Both the position numbers and the translations under genes were made by a program. From Gigaspora margarita (lineage: Eukaryota > Glomeromycota > Glomeromycetes > Diversisporales > Gigasporaceae): a stretch of 64,000 nucleotides of DNA. The DNA lies in assembly GCA_009809945.1 (NCBI GenBank), contig WTPW01000081.1, positions 335,328 to 399,327 of the forward strand, written 5' to 3'. Below are positions 1 to 11,729 of this stretch, in pieces. Position 1 is the first letter of the stretch. Every line of letters begins with the position of its first letter. Below the pieces are notes generated by a model. It was not told where the DNA came from, did no database searches, and worked only from the letters and a program-made list of their open reading frames with translations.

Positions 1-214
1 TGTCTTTGGGTGGGTTGGGGCATGTAAGGTTTGCAGATTGTTATACAAATAAGACTGGTATACCTTTTTTTTTTTTTTATCATAATAAATATGAATTTTT
101 TTGTTGAGTGCATTCTTAATATTGTAATAAAAAAAATTTTATATTACTGATATATAGTAATTATATAAAGTTTTTTAATAAATTAAAAATTTTTTAAAAT
201 CGAATTTTTTAATT

Positions 215-420
215 GTTTTTATATTGATTATATATCGATTATTAACTATTATAGATATATATCGATTATAATCACTATTGATATTTATTGGTTATATATC
301 GATTAATATCTATATCAGATATATATCGATTACTAACACTATCAATAATAATTAGTAGACGTGTTGTTATCGATATATATCTTACTGGTTAGTAATTGAT
401 ATATATCTATATATAAAATT
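215..420. repeat. TATCGAT-rich degenerate short repeat
   Basis: An AT-rich stretch in which ATCGAT recurs at least five times (near 234, 261, 299, 326 and 369), separated by TATATA and ACTAT words at spacings of about 25-40 bases. No gene is visible. The remaining sequence of 1-700 is AT-rich without recognisable structure. Confidence 0.5.
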
Positions 421-784
421 TACTGATATTTATAATAACTTATGATAGAAATCACAATAATTCCATGTTATGTTACTAGAATAGCCAGTTCTAAACAAAA
501 TTATTCAAAGTAACTCACATCAATAAACACAATAATTTAATACAATTACTATAGTGTACTGACAAAGTACTGGAGTATAATGCAATCTATCATAAAAAAC
601 TTATAAAAGACCAGGTATATTATACAACAGCAGGTCAGTGTTGCAAGAAAAAAAATTTTAAGCATATATATATTTTGCACTTACAATAAGCAGTCTAAAA
701 ATTTAAAAAATTCTATATTTAATTAATAGAGGTCTCATATTTTGCACCAGGTACATTGCAATGGGGGGTATTGAAAAAGAAGGC

Positions 785-1115
785 ACTTTTGTCAGTGCAC
801 TATGGTAATTCAACCTTAACTACATACTGTATATTACTGAAATAGTGAGTAAATTTTGTAACAGGATTTTTTACAGTAACTTATGATAATTCTAAGCAAA
901 CCATCCCAACCTTAACCATATACTACAGTCACCAAATAGAGGGTTAGTTTTGTAATAGAATTTTTTACAGAATTCATGATAGAATTTATGATATTTCCAA
1001 TGCAAATTAACCAAATATTGTGGTTATTAGTATCGCAAATAAGTTTTGCAACAAGATTTTATACAGTAAATCATAATAGAAATCATATAATAATTTTATA
1101 AAACCAACTCAATTT
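785..1115. repeat. Degenerate ~95-bp tandem repeat, about three units
   Basis: The phrase 'aacaggattttttacagtaa' recurs in drifted form near 860, 951 and 1049. Each copy is followed by 'catgata' or 'catAATAga' and a segment rich in 'ccaacctt' and 'tactacagtcac'. Spacing is about 92-98 bases. It is non-coding as far as can be seen; origin unknown. Confidence 0.45.
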
Positions 1116-1376
1116 TAACTATTCAATTTTTCTTACTTGCCACAGGGTAGTTATTACCAGCTGATGTTGCGCTCTACTGCTAAAATAATACCTGGTAAAG
1201 TCCAATTTGCCAATTTTTTCAAAGTATATTATTATTTTATTTTAAATTATTCTGTTTACATTACAATACATTTTGTGGACTTTGAGTTTATTTTGGTACC
1301 TTTAGCTAGCCGGCATACTTCCAGCTACTAATTTATTTAATTTATATAACTCAATAGATTAAGATTTTATTTGAAG

Positions 1377-1479
1377 TAAATATTAATATTACACTAGTGG
1401 ATATCAATATCCACTCTTATATAATGATAGTAAACATTAATATTACACTAGTGAATATCAATATCTACCCTTATATAAT
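1377..1479. repeat. 54-bp tandem duplication
   Basis: Two units with start-to-start distance 54 (1377 and 1431). Both contain 'attacactagtg' and 'atatcaatatc' and end in 'cttatataat'. Only a few substitutions separate them, so the duplication is fairly recent. No gene. Confidence 0.7.
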
Positions 1480-1700
1480 ATTATTAGAAATATTATATTC
1501 ATAACACCATGTTATACATAAAACTCTATAATGCAGACTGGGTTATGATTATAGTTAGAGTTAGAGTTAGAATTAGATTAAAGTTAGAATTTAGACTATG
1601 CAAAGTTGATTTTTTATTTTGCATTGCATGGATTTCAAAATTCGGGACAGACAGACAGATTTTTTTTTTTAGCTTTAATTTAAATAATATTCATGTTTAA

Positions 1701-2016
1701 GGTTATACAAGGCTAATTTTTCATTTTGCACAACAAGGAATCAAAAAATTGGGCCAGCAGTCATATTTTTCCTGTCAGTCCTATTGAACAATTACGGGAA
1801 ATTAAGGTCTCCATCGGGTGACACCGGATGAAAATAATTATTGGAATAAATTTTTTGCCACACTTAGAACTCATTCAATTATTAACGTTGTGAGAAAAAA
1901 TAGATGTCAAAAATCGAACAATTGGCACAATTGGGATCTAAAAAAAAAAAAAATTGAAAAAATTAAAAAAATGGGATGGTGAGTAATGCAAAATGAAAAA
2001 TTAACTTTGTATAGCC
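1701..2016. mobile_element. MITE with ~30-bp terminal inverted repeats
   Basis: The left end 'ggttatacaaggctaatttt' is mirrored at the right end by the complement of 'ggctatacaaagttaatttt'; the match continues through TTTTTCATTTTGCA. The interior is non-coding. A solitary copy of the same terminus lies just upstream near 1598. No clean target duplication could be assigned (TTAA/TTAT flanks). Confidence 0.65.
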
Positions 2017-2701
2017 TTATAGTAAATTTGCAAGAGGAACATTTTTTGTTAGTAATGCAACAGGTGTTACTCTAGTAAAATCTTGAGATATTTGAGAATT
2101 TTGGAAAGTGGTTTAATATAGGGTGTTATATATCAGTGTTATAAATATACTTTTCCATATATATAAATATAAATATTTGCTAAAATTTGATAGGTTAGTT
2201 TAGGGTAGGATATTGATATCCTCGGTATCAATTAAAAATAGTCTTATTTGAATTGATATAATTAATATATAACATTAAATTGTTTTTATAACGTCCCTAG
2301 CTCTCTCTCAAAAAATTGGTCACCCCTGTAATAAAGGCCAATCGAATTTTAGTAACATAAAATTTGAAATGAAACCACCTTTTTACAGAAAAACAAAAAT
2401 AGCTTTAAATTTTAATTAGGTAACCACCTTTTGCGGCCTAATTAAAAATGTTTCTCGTAAAATTTTACTAATAGAGTGTTTTAACCCTACGCTGTTCTCT
2501 CTAATCCCAACTATAATGCGTTTTTAGATTTATATGCATCTTTTTACTTAAAAAACAAAAAACGGTTGCTTTGACTAGTGATTTAAGCCGGCTAATGCAG
2601 CCACAGCTAAGCTAGCTGATATAATGTGATCGGCTGGCTAATGCGGCTAAAAGCTAACTATTAATAAGAATCTGATAAATTCTGAAAAAGAAAATAAATA
2701 G

Positions 2702-3566
2702 TGTAATAAATAATTTTCCTGTGCCTCCTCATTTCCATATTTGTATAATTCTTTAAGTTGTCACATACCTTCCATAGCCACGTTAATCTTACCTTTCTAG
2801 TATTAGGCATTATTATGTATTCTTGGTGGCTGTTATTTTGGGCGCATTAAAATATTGGGTGGCTACGTATATGTAGTCGTTTAAACCTGTTGCCAATAAA
2901 GGTTCGAAAAGCCCACTACATCAACGTAGTCAAAGCCGCAAAGTAAGCATAGCCATCGTAGCATAGATGTAGTGGTAGCTAGAGTTCCTCAAATTCAAAT
3001 CAAATCAAATATTGGGTCAATTTGAATTTGATCAAATCAAATTGACCCTGATTTGAATTTGATTTGATTCAAATATTTGGATTTGAATTTGATTTGATTC
3101 AAATATTTGGATTTGAATTTGATTTGAATTTGAATTTTTAATAGCAATTTTCAAATCAAATCAAATATTTGTCAAATCAAATCAAATTTGNCCAGATTTG
3201 AATTTGATCAAATCAAATATAGTCAAATTTGAATTTGAATTTGATCAAATATTTGATTCAAATATTTGAAGATCAAATCAAATTGCGGAACCCTAGTGGT
3301 AGCGAAGTAAACATGTAACCTTGCATGAGATTTAGAATGTATATAAAGGGTTGCTCTTGCCCTTAGTTTACAATAATAAAATGTATCTAATTTATGCTCT
3401 TAAAATCGTCCTTAAATAAATATACATTCTTTTAATAATAAATGCCTAATAAATCATAAATATCTGTGTTCCATAAATTACTGCCAAATTCATGTGACAT
3501 TTTAATATCAACCATCGGAGATAAACTTGGCACGAAAGTACGAAGCTCTCCCATACGATGGTAATA
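2702..3566 (+). repeat. 5' LTR, interrupted by a hAT-like MITE
   Basis: 541 bp after removing the 316-bp insertion and its 8-bp duplication, against 544 bp for the 3' LTR. A cluster near 3345 contains 'tatataaaggg', followed by 'caataataaaatg', which could be the promoter/polyadenylation region of the LTR; the 3' LTR has the same cluster near 4379. The two LTRs differ at scattered single positions, so the insertion is not very recent. Confidence 0.8.
2980..3295. mobile_element. hAT-like MITE of TTTGATTTGAA words, copy 1
   Basis: 316 bp. Ends are TAGAGTTCCTCAA and TTGCGGAACCCTA; a perfect 8-bp duplication GTGGTAGC flanks it (2972-2979 and 3296-3303). 8-bp duplications and TAGGG-like ends are typical of the hAT superfamily. 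The interior is almost entirely AAATCAAATC / GATTTGAATTT in both orientations, so the element can fold on itself. One unresolved base lies at 3191. No coding capacity. Confidence 0.9.
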
Positions 3567-3568
3567 TA

Positions 3569-3577
3569 TGGTGCCAG
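3569..3577 (+). other. Putative primer-binding site
   Basis: TGGTGCCAG begins three bases after the 5' LTR end. TGG at this spot is the usual complement of the CCA tail of a tRNA primer. The matching tRNA was not identified. Confidence 0.5.
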
Positions 3578-4048
3578 TTGTGTGGAATGGATTATCACCC
3601 CACGCCTTCTAGAAGTATACAACCTTGGTTTTTGACTTTGCATTCAGAACATGAGCCTTGATTATGACTTCACTATCCAACTTTTGGATAACATCAGATG
3701 TAGGAGAAGAAGCCCTGGGTTTCAGAAGAAGAATTTACGTGTATGTTTGACTAAGCTGGTAACGACCTAACAGAAGATTAATGAAGAAGTGACCTCAGGA
3801 AATTTGTCTTGGTTAAATAAAATTTCTTTGGGATTTAATTTGTTTCATGGTTGAGATTGTGAGGGACATTCATAAGTTGGCAATACACAGATGCGCCGAC
3901 GGATAGGCAGTGATTGCAACACGAGGACTCACATTTGAAATTTGGTTATAAATTAGAATGACCTTGTAATTTTATTTGGTTGAGTGAGTTTTCTCTTGTT
4001 TTTCTTCTTTCATTAATATTTTGTTTAGGCTCGCAGGAGCTCGCCCTC

Positions 4049-4061
4049 AAGGGGAGGATAA
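4049..4061 (+). other. Polypurine tract before the 3' LTR
   Basis: AAGGGGAGGATAA directly abuts the TGTAA start of the 3' LTR, the expected place and composition for plus-strand priming of an LTR retroelement. Confidence 0.7.
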
Positions 4062-4605
4062 TGTAACGAATAATTTTCCTGTGCCTCCTCATTTCCGTAT
4101 TTGTATAATTCTTTAAGTTGTAACATACCTTCCAAAGCCACATTAATCTTATCTTTCTAGTATTAGGCATTATTATGTATTCTTGGTAGCTGTTATTTTG
4201 GGCACATTAAAACATTGGGGTGGCTATGTATACGTAGTCGTTTAAACCTGTTGGGCAATGAAGGTTCAAAAAGCCCACTGCGTCAACGTAGTCAAAGCCG
4301 CAAAGTAAGCATAGCCATCGTAGCATAGACGTAGTGGTAGTGAAGTAAACATGTAACCTTGCCTGAGATTTCGAATGTATATAAAGGGTTGCCCTTGCCC
4401 TTAGTTTACAATAATAAAATGTATCTAATTTATGCTCTTAAAAATCATCCTTAAATAAATATACATTCTTTTAATAATAAATGCCTAAAAAATCATAAAT
4501 ATCTGCGTTCCATAAATTACTGCCAAATTCATGTGACATTCTAACGTCAACTATCGGAGTTAAACTCAGCACGAAAGTACGAAGCTCTCCCATACGATGG
4601 TTACA
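4062..4605 (+). repeat. 3' LTR, uninterrupted
   Basis: 544 bp, TGTAA...TTACA. It provides the empty-site version of the hAT insertion seen in the 5' LTR: around 4332 the sequence reads 'gtggtagtgaag' with no insert. Confidence 0.8.
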
Positions 4606-4733
4606 ATGGACATAAAGTATGGGCCAAATATCCCGAAATATTCCGAATTCAGGCCAGTAGTTAGCCGTTAGCCAGCCGCTTAGCCGACGATTGAGTAATT
4701 GGGGTAAAATCACCACCCAAAAAAAGTTTCACA

Positions 4734-5099
4734 GCCAATCAAATTTCAAGATCAGGTGTAACGTAGCACGATCAAGAAAATTCAATACAAACGTTCGTTT
4801 TGTCAAAAATCGCTTGTAGCTCAAAATTTAGTCTATGAAAGAGCCTTCTGCGCATTAGTTAAAAATTTTCCTTGCAAAATTTTCATATATTAAGTACCTT
4901 CTAACCCAACTTAGTAACAAGACCCTAAACCTAACTAAACAAAACAAAGTTTTATTTCGAAGTAATTTTGAAATTTTTTGGGTGGCGATTCTACTCTAGT
5001 ACGATTTAGTCGGCTGGCTAAGCCAGCCAATTAAAACCATGTGGCTTAAAATCACTAGTTTGACTATCACGTTACACCAGATCTTAAATTTTGATTGGC
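4734..5099. mobile_element. MITE with GCCAATCAAA...TTTGATTGGC ends
   Basis: 366 bp with ~38-bp imperfect inverted ends. The left reads GCCAATCAAATTTCAAGATC then 'aggtgtaacg', mirrored on the right by 'gttacaccagatcttaaat' then TTGATTGGC. The same terminus reappears near 31420, 31920, 32310 and 48495, so this is a family. The interior carries the AT-rich core motif described in the findings (near 4855-4930). Confidence 0.7.
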
Positions 5100-7692
5100 T
5101 AAAATTTCAGGGGTGAACAATTTTTTGTGGGAGATCGGCGCCCCATTTACACATTACGTAATTTCTGAGGGGAAAGGGGTCTCTACTTACGTACGTACGT
5201 ACGTGGGAGGAGAGAGTATAATAAAAAAATATTATATAATATCGGTCACTACCCTAAACGAATGTAAAGATTTTTGAATAATATATTAGTGCAGTGAGCA
5301 CATTAAGAATGTTCTATTACATAAAACATAAAACATATGAGAGCACATAATTTGAAAAAAGAAAATGCTAAGCATACAGTGCACATAATGCTATATAAAA
5401 GTCGATGATTTCATAATGTTGTGGATGTGGAATTGCTAAAAATGTCAACGATTATCAATTCAAAATTGTAGAAATGATTCTCCTGCATCATATTCAATAT
5501 ATAATTGAATCACCTGGATACATATGTGCATACGGTGCAGGAAATTTTAAACCTTTAATCTCTCTATATAGAGGCAATCCGTCAACTGGTAGCATATTGA
5601 CATTCTCAAAGTGAAGGATCTAGAATTTTCAATATCTTTGTATAGAAATAATATGCAAAGGACAATATGTACTTAATAGCAATTATTCTATGCATACTGA
5701 AATCAGCTGCTACTGAGAATGACATATTTAGATTATCCAATGAGTTAGTTAACATTATTTAATTACTGAATTAATTTAGGTTTTTAGAATTCTTGCACTA
5801 TACATATAGCCAAATTATTTTGTTTTATTCGAAACTAATTACAGCATAAATCGTAATAGTTTTTACATAAGTTGAAATTATGCCGAAATAATTTCGGCCA
5901 CATGTAAATCCTGCACTGTACGTCGTACGTTCTTCATCAAAAATCAGGTGAGCTGTTTTTTACATGATAAGTTATATTTGGTGTGCCATAAGTTACTTGA
6001 CCGAAAGCTTATTATGGATTTTGATTTAATGATAGTTATTTAGGCCATTCCAAATTGATTCTTCGTTTAACATAACATAAAATAGTTCGTAAGAGTAGGG
6101 GAGGGCATAAAAAAAAAGACACAAATTAAAAAAAAAAATACAAGGATAATGCAGCAATTTAATTGGTTAAGATGATGTGTTTTTTTTTCATGTAAAATCT
6201 TAAAAAAAAAGAGGGGGGTTATGTTAAATGAAGAATCAAATTGATCTGGCTTTTATTAATGAAGGCAGTTGAGTGGTAAGTAAAGAAAAGTTAATTATTT
6301 TATTTTAGTATTTATTATGCGAAAGCAGGGCATATCTCCTTTATTAATTTGAGCATTGTATTTTAGATTCCTGATCTTGGATCTCAAACTCTCATCTGGG
6401 GTTTCGAACCCTGTTCTTGAGTCTCAAACTTTGACTACATTTTCGTTCAGAAAATAAGAATTTACATAAGCATACTAACTTGATAAGAAATTGTAATGAA
6501 ATTTTTTATTATGTTAGGTTGGCGTGTTCTGCATAGATCACAAAAATTATCGATTCTAATTGATAAGTGTTATTTTTCAATTGAAAAATAATTTAGGTCA
6601 ATTTCAAATGCAATTAGCTCCCTATAAAAAAAAAATCATTTGAAATTGTTCAGAAAATTCTGAAACTATCCGATTCTTTATTCGGAAAATAGACACCGTT
6701 CCGAACATTTAAAGGATTTATTGGAAATATACTTTTTTATACTATAATTTTTTATTAAAATTTTTCTATTTTTTTACATCCCGTACAAACATAACCCCTG
6801 TTCGGAAAATTGACTCCATTCCGAACAATTTCTAACAATTTTAGAACAATTATAGATGTCATTAGGTACGAATAAAATGTGTCAATTTCGAAGTCTAGCG
6901 ACAGTACATACGTATTATTGAAACATGATGAGTCTGGCACCTGCTTTATTTTTTATACGCTAAAAGTGATTAAACTGATTAATAGTATTAGTCAATCTGA
7001 GCAGTTAATAAGAGCTATAGATAAAGTGGTATAAGCGGTATGTGCAAATTTGTAAAACCACGTTTCACGAGTGTATAAGGGTGCTGCATAAGGGTGAGAT
7101 CGTTGTGTAATTAACGTTAAAAAATTGAATTTACAAAAGGAAATGATTATCATCATAGTTATTTTAAATTCAAAATAATTAGTCGTATATTAAGGTATCC
7201 TTATTATTGTCATTGTAAAAAATGAACATCAATCTTACATGTATAACGTTGATATCTCAAAAACTGATAATGATGATTTAGGTTAAAAAAAATGCTCCGT
7301 TTCGTAAACTCAAAATTACTAAAAATAGGTTTGCCAAGGAAAACTTTCGTAAATTTTTGTTGCACACTGTAGGTTACAAAAAATTTATAAGTTACAGCCA
7401 CGTTATACGTTACACCATGAATATAATGTGAATTCACAAAGTTCTATCTGCCATATTTTAATTATTAATAACTTGGCACATCTAAATGCTTCAAGCCTCA
7501 CCTAAATCTCTAAATCAAGACTATGAAAATATTTATACATATTGTATTTATAAGCCGAAATAACTTCACAATTATATTCATACAATAACTTTAAAACATT
7601 ATAATTATACACAAGTAAATTTTTTTTTTTTTTTTTAAAAAAAAAAACACACAATATCTTACCTTGAAGAATCAAACCGAACAGATAACGAA
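5100..7692. other. Intergenic, no gene seen
   Basis: AT-rich DNA. It holds an ACGT microsatellite at about 5187-5201. A ~35-bp direct repeat occurs near 6670 and 6798 ('ttcggaaaat', then 'gac', 'cc', 'ttccgaaca'), roughly 130 apart. A homopolymer T/A stretch at 7620-7646 lies just upstream of the VC0807 gene. Small open frames here show no domain, codon bias or conserved context and are treated as chance. Confidence 0.6.
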
Positions 7693-8439
7693 ATGATTCA
7701 ACCACCGAGTATTGAAACAACACAAAAAAATAAAGCAAAAATGATGTTACAATTGTTATTAATGATGTTTATCGATATCGGTTTACCACTCCTTCTTTAT
7801 TTTGTCCTTTCAAAATATCTATCTACTATCTTGGCATTAATAATATCAGGTGTCCCACCAGCAATTTCTGTTATCGTTACTTTTATCCTTCGTAGACAAG
7901 TCAATGTCATAGGATTGCTTGTTTTAATTGGATTCGTTGTCGGAATTATATTATCTGTAATTCAGGGTGATCCGAAATTGTTTTTACTACGAGAATCATT
8001 TATCACTGGTGCAATTGGTTTAGCATTTATTATTACCCTTATTCCAATTAAAGTTGGATCATTCGAAATGCGACCATTAGTATATTATAATGCTAAAAAT
8101 TTAGGAATGGCAAATCTTAAAGGTTTAACAGAAGATGAACCTATTCCTGAACGTTGGGAAAGGTATTGGAAATCTTATCCTAGGTTTCGACAAACATTTA
8201 TTGTCTTGACAGCTGTTTGGGGATTTGGGTTACTTCTTGAAGTTCCAGTTCGTGTTATCATTATTTATCGTACTGCAACAATTGATGAAGCAGTTTATAT
8301 TGGAAATATTTTTCTTTATAGTTGGTTGGGTTGTTTAGTCTTATTTACCATCACTTATTCAAAACATAGGCAAAAGGAAGGCGAGAAACTGCTTAAAGAA
8401 CAGGAAGAGGCTGCCGCTTCTGCTGCAATTAAAGATTAA
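7693..8439 (+). CDS. VC0807-family integral membrane protein, intact
   Basis: A 248-residue membrane protein of unknown biochemical function. It resembles the family named VC0807 in bacteria: the block 'DPKLFLLRESFITG' (93-106) is the family's characteristic loop, followed by 'GSFEMRPLVYY' (122-132) and the amphipathic 'ERWERYW' segment before a long helix. Six hydrophobic segments are visible at about 19-39, 44-64, 72-90, 103-119, 167-190 and 205-222, with a charged C-terminal tail (KEGEKLLKEQEEA). It is a single uninterrupted frame. The ATG at 7693 gives a hydrophilic N-terminus of ~16 residues before helix 1. No intron is needed. No neighbour suggests a pathway. A diverged paralogue lies 7.5 kb away on the other strand. 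The family assignment is by recognition; transport or catalytic function is unknown. Confidence 0.85.
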   Translation: MIQPPSIETTQKNKAKMMLQLLLMMFIDIGLPLLLYFVLSKYLSTILALIISGVPPAISVIVTFILRRQVNVIGLLVLIGFVVGIILSVIQGDPKLFLLRESFITGAIGLAFIITLIPIKVGSFEMRPLVYYNAKNLGMANLKGLTEDEPIPERWERYWKSYPRFRQTFIVLTAVWGFGLLLEVPVRVIIIYRTATIDEAVYIGNIFLYSWLGCLVLFTITYSKHRQKEGEKLLKEQEEAAASAAIKD

Positions 8440-9394
8440 TTATATAATAGATTTTGCGATCATATTTGACTATCTTCTTTTTTTTTTAAAACAACTTTGT
8501 TACCGATTAATACCATTTTTAGAGCACTAAAATTTGGGCACATTAATAGGTGTTTTAAACTTTGAACAAAGTCGGAATTTATAAGGGTTTTAAAAATATC
8601 ATTTTCAAAAATTTTAAATGTTTATACTCTTTAACTAGGTTAATGGCTACCTTTTTTCAAATTAATTTTATTAAATCATAAATAATTTTAAATGCATTAT
8701 GTAAATGTTAGGGGTTTAACGTTTATGTTTATTTTATTTTCTAATTATTATATTAATAAATGTAATACATATAATTTTTACTTTAAGTTCGTTTCATGGT
8801 CTTTTTACTATATGATAGTTTTTATTACTTATAATAAACTTTTTTATTGAATAGATATCTCTTCAAAAAAATCAAATAAAATGATTTTTAAAAAAAAAAA
8901 TTGTAAAAAAAGGGCTGTTTTAATACGCAACACCACATATGTTCTGGGATATTCCAATAATCTAAACAAAACTTGATTGGGGCTGTCCTCCATTTGAAGT
9001 CATGTGATATATTTCATACACTGACGTAACACTTTATATTTTTTGTATTGTCGTAAAACTACAAACAAAATGAAGTTTTTCTAGAATCAATAAGATAATA
9101 TGTCGCAAATGCAGTGCATCTTGTGAATTAAATAGGTTAAAATAAAATCAGAACAAAACCGACTAATTTTGATCAATCGATTGTATTATAATTTAGCAAT
9201 ACACGAAGTTGCAATACAAATTTCAAACGCAGAAACAAGGCATGATAATTGAATTTCACAGTAATCTAAAACATATATCCAATACATATTAATTAATGAA
9301 CATTAGGATTTAGGATTGAACTATATTGACCCAATTCGGAATTAAACCATTATCGTTTGAACAAAACTATCTAGTTTATTACATCTTTTGATAG
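8440..9394. other. Intergenic, no gene seen
   Basis: AT-rich 3' flank of the VC0807 gene with T- and A-runs (8480, 8890). No repeats or open frames of note. Confidence 0.6.
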
Positions 9395-9501
9395 TATAGA
9401 TGCTGGTGAAATAAAATTGAACGTGAAATAATTTCACCATTTACGGTGAAATTAATGTTGAATTGGTGAAATTGGTGAAATTAATTTCACCAGCATCCAT
9501 A
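9395..9501. mobile_element. Short MITE, TAGATGCTGGTGAAAT ends
   Basis: About 107 bp. TATAGATGCTGGTGAAAT on the left is mirrored by ATTTCACCAGCATCCATA on the right, with further GGTGAAATT repeats inside. The family is the same as the element at 20406-20597, which has a clean 8-bp target duplication. Here the flanks (TTTGATAG, GTTAACCA) do not match. Confidence 0.65.
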
Positions 9502-9513
9502 GTTAACCATAAA

Positions 9514-9654
9514 TGAGTAACAGAGAGGGAAAACCTGTAAACCATTTCACACATCATCATCGCAGTGATATCTACCCCTACAAGAATTAGAGTACATATC
9601 ACAGCGATTGTAATGAGTGAAATGGTTTGCAGGTACCCTCTCCGTCACTCAAAA
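9514..9654. repeat. Imperfect hairpin of ~140 bp
   Basis: 'gagtaacagagagg', 'acctgtaaaccatttcac' and 'catcgcagtgatat' on the left pair with 'atatcacagcgattg', 'gtgaaatggtttgcaggt' and 'cctctccgtcactc' on the right. It is probably another small inverted-repeat element. Confidence 0.55.
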
Positions 9655-9714
9655 ATTACTTATGAGCTAGTTTGTAACCGTTATACGTATAACTTATGTA
9701 GCCTTGTAAGAAAA

Positions 9715-10345
9715 GTGGTGGTACGGGTTGGTGTCGGGAATGCTCGAAATGGCACGGATCATGTGGTTCGTACAGGAACGTTACACGAAATGGCACGGTA
9801 AAAATGGCACGGACATTACGGCAAAGGGTGGCACGTAATATCACGTCATATGAAATGGCGCATTCAGATGGCACGTATGTGTACGTTACACATGTGTTGG
9901 TTCGTGATACGTGTTGGCTCGTTTCGTGGAGAGCGAAAGATCAGTAAGTGATTTTTTTTAAAAAAAAAAGAGCGATATCTCATGATTTCACTAATGAAGC
10001 TTCCCTGTGTGTCTTAACAAAAAAAATTTCTTACGAAATTTTACTTCATATGCAGTTAGCTTGTTCATCTTATCTGTTATATTGATTACTTATGTAAATT
10101 TATGGTTTAATAGTTAATCCACATCGTTTTCGCGGTGGCACGTGAATTTACGTTCACCCGTGCCAAATCCCGTGCCGATTCGACTAGTAAACTGCTGCAA
10201 AACCCGAGCCATTTACGGTCCATTTGGCACGGGCATTCGGTCCCACACGGTCCATGGAATCCGTACCAATCCGGACAATGCCCGTACCAATCCGGATCAT
10301 GACCCGTGCCTATCCGATGCAACCCGTGCCGATCCGGTCCAATTT
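9715..10345. repeat. GGCACGG / CCGTGCC word array, GC-rich island
   Basis: Unlike its AT-rich surroundings, this stretch is packed with GGCACG, CCGTGCC, CCGTACCAATCCGG and ATCCGG words: GGCACG orientation on the left half, CCGTGCC on the right half. This resembles the subterminal repeat arrangement of the hAT-like elements elsewhere in the window. Possible ends are 'aagaaaag' near 9708 and 'attttctt' near 10341. No target duplication was found. The two opposing ~70-codon open frames here are a by-product of the GC-rich repeats. Confidence 0.5.
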
Positions 10346-10834
10346 TCTTATAGGGTAGTTAATTAAAAATACTTCACATATTACATTATGGATAAAGAAA
10401 TAATTTAATAATTCCAATTAAACTGTTTATGTAGACTTTATAAATGGTTTTATGTAACTAATTAAAACTAATTTATGTAGTTAATTGCCTGTTAACATCC
10501 CTAATGAATATTAATTGAAAGATATGAAAAATACTTTACAGTATAGATAATCATAATATAACACTATATTTGAAGCAAAATTTAAAAAAAGGTAAAAAAA
10601 AAATAAACATAATTATTATTTCTAATAAATAGAAGTCATTTTAATTTATGCAGTTTATTTTACTGTACAATACGTATTACACCCATAATTACATTTTCTA
10701 ACTTATTATTTCTAAAATTCAACCATTCAATGCTTGTTTCCTATCATAATATTATGTCATGACTGATTAATTTCTATTACTATCAATACACAGCTATCAT
10801 ATACATTATTTTGATATCTTCCTCCTAGAGTTAA

Positions 10835-11722
10835 CACCTCTATCCGGATATATATATCCGGATTAGAGTGTCCAGGATTATGATCCGGGATAATGTCCGC
10901 ATAATTCGCCTTATAGCACATAAAATATGCGAATTCACATAATTTAAAATAATTCGCATAATCTCGCATAATTTATCCATCTCTCGTATAAAGAATTTTC
11001 TATTGGCCAATTGACGTTACACAGATTAAGTTACACAGAATGTGATATCAAGTCGGCCTATTTTATACTATAACGTTGGCTAATTCCGAGTAGGATCATG
11101 TGAATAATGCTGGCTAAACTATCATAGTACTTAACTTTAAAATTAATAGATCCGAATGTAGCTATTATACCAGAACTTTTATAGCATTGGTATAACGATT
11201 ATATGCCAACACACTATTGGTTGTACAATGTAAGTTACGTAGCGTACGTACATACGTACTTGAAATTTTTGACATGAGCAAAATTAGAACATAAAAAAAA
11301 AATTTCTAGTAAAATTTCGTGCTTTTAGATTTGGGATAAAATCTTGCAATTAGGTTAAAGTTCGAAAATATTATTTGTATAATAACACGTAAAAACAGTT
11401 TCATAGACTAAAAATTTTTGGTCATAAACGTTTGTCTTGCATTACAGCAGATCTTGATATTTGGGCAGCAAAATTTTTTAACTCTAATCCTGGGGTCCGC
11501 ATAATTCGCATAATTTGTAATTTACCGGATGCATAATTTGGCATTTACCGGATCATAATCCTGGACACCCTAATCCGGATATATACTGTGTCATGTGATA
11601 TAACGTGACATAGTGGTTTTATATCCGGATATAAATAAATCCGGATTTAAATTTATATCCGGATATATACTATGATAAAACCGGATAAATCCGGATATAA
11701 AAAATATATCCGGATAGAGGTA
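10835..11722. mobile_element. ATCCGGATAT-word element, possibly TTAA-flanked
   Basis: The left CACCTCTATCCGGATATAT is mirrored by 'atatatccggatagaggta' on the right, and TTAA flanks both sides (10831-10834 and 11723-11726). A TTAA target is the piggyBac habit, but the short TIR makes this tentative. ATCCGGAT words fill both ends. It is split by the element at 10864-11572; without that insert it is only ~170 bp. Confidence 0.55.
10864..11572. mobile_element. hAT-like non-autonomous element nested in the CCGGATAT element
   Basis: 709 bp. Ends TAGAGTGTCCAGGATTATGA and (mirrored) TCATAATCCTGGACACCCTA; perfect 8-bp target duplication ATCCGGAT at 10856-10863 and 11573-11580. The interior has 'cgcataattcgc' repeats near both ends and AT-rich filler, and contains an ACGT-rich patch near 11240. 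No transposase. Confidence 0.85.
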
Positions 11723-11729
11723 TTAACTC

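Larger units (their letters stand above)
2702..4605 (+). mobile_element. Miniature LTR retrotransposon (TRIM-like, non-coding)
   Basis: Two direct repeats (5' LTR 2702-3566, 3' LTR 4062-4605) flank an internal region of only ~495 bp with no gag or pol. Each LTR starts TGTAA; the 3' LTR ends TTACA, the expected inverted terminal pentamer, while the 5' LTR end has drifted to TAATA. A TGGTGCC primer-binding-like site follows the 5' LTR and a purine tract (AAGGGGAGGATAA) lies immediately before the 3' LTR. These are the hallmarks of an LTR element that borrows its proteins from an autonomous relative (TRIM/SMART class). Flanking target duplication is not preserved (AATAG versus ATGGA). Orientation is plus from the PBS/PPT order. 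Confidence 0.8.

Noticed and set aside
9565-10366. Overlapping 70-78-codon frames on both strands
   Set aside because: They arise in the GC-rich GGCACGG word array, where stop codons are rare.
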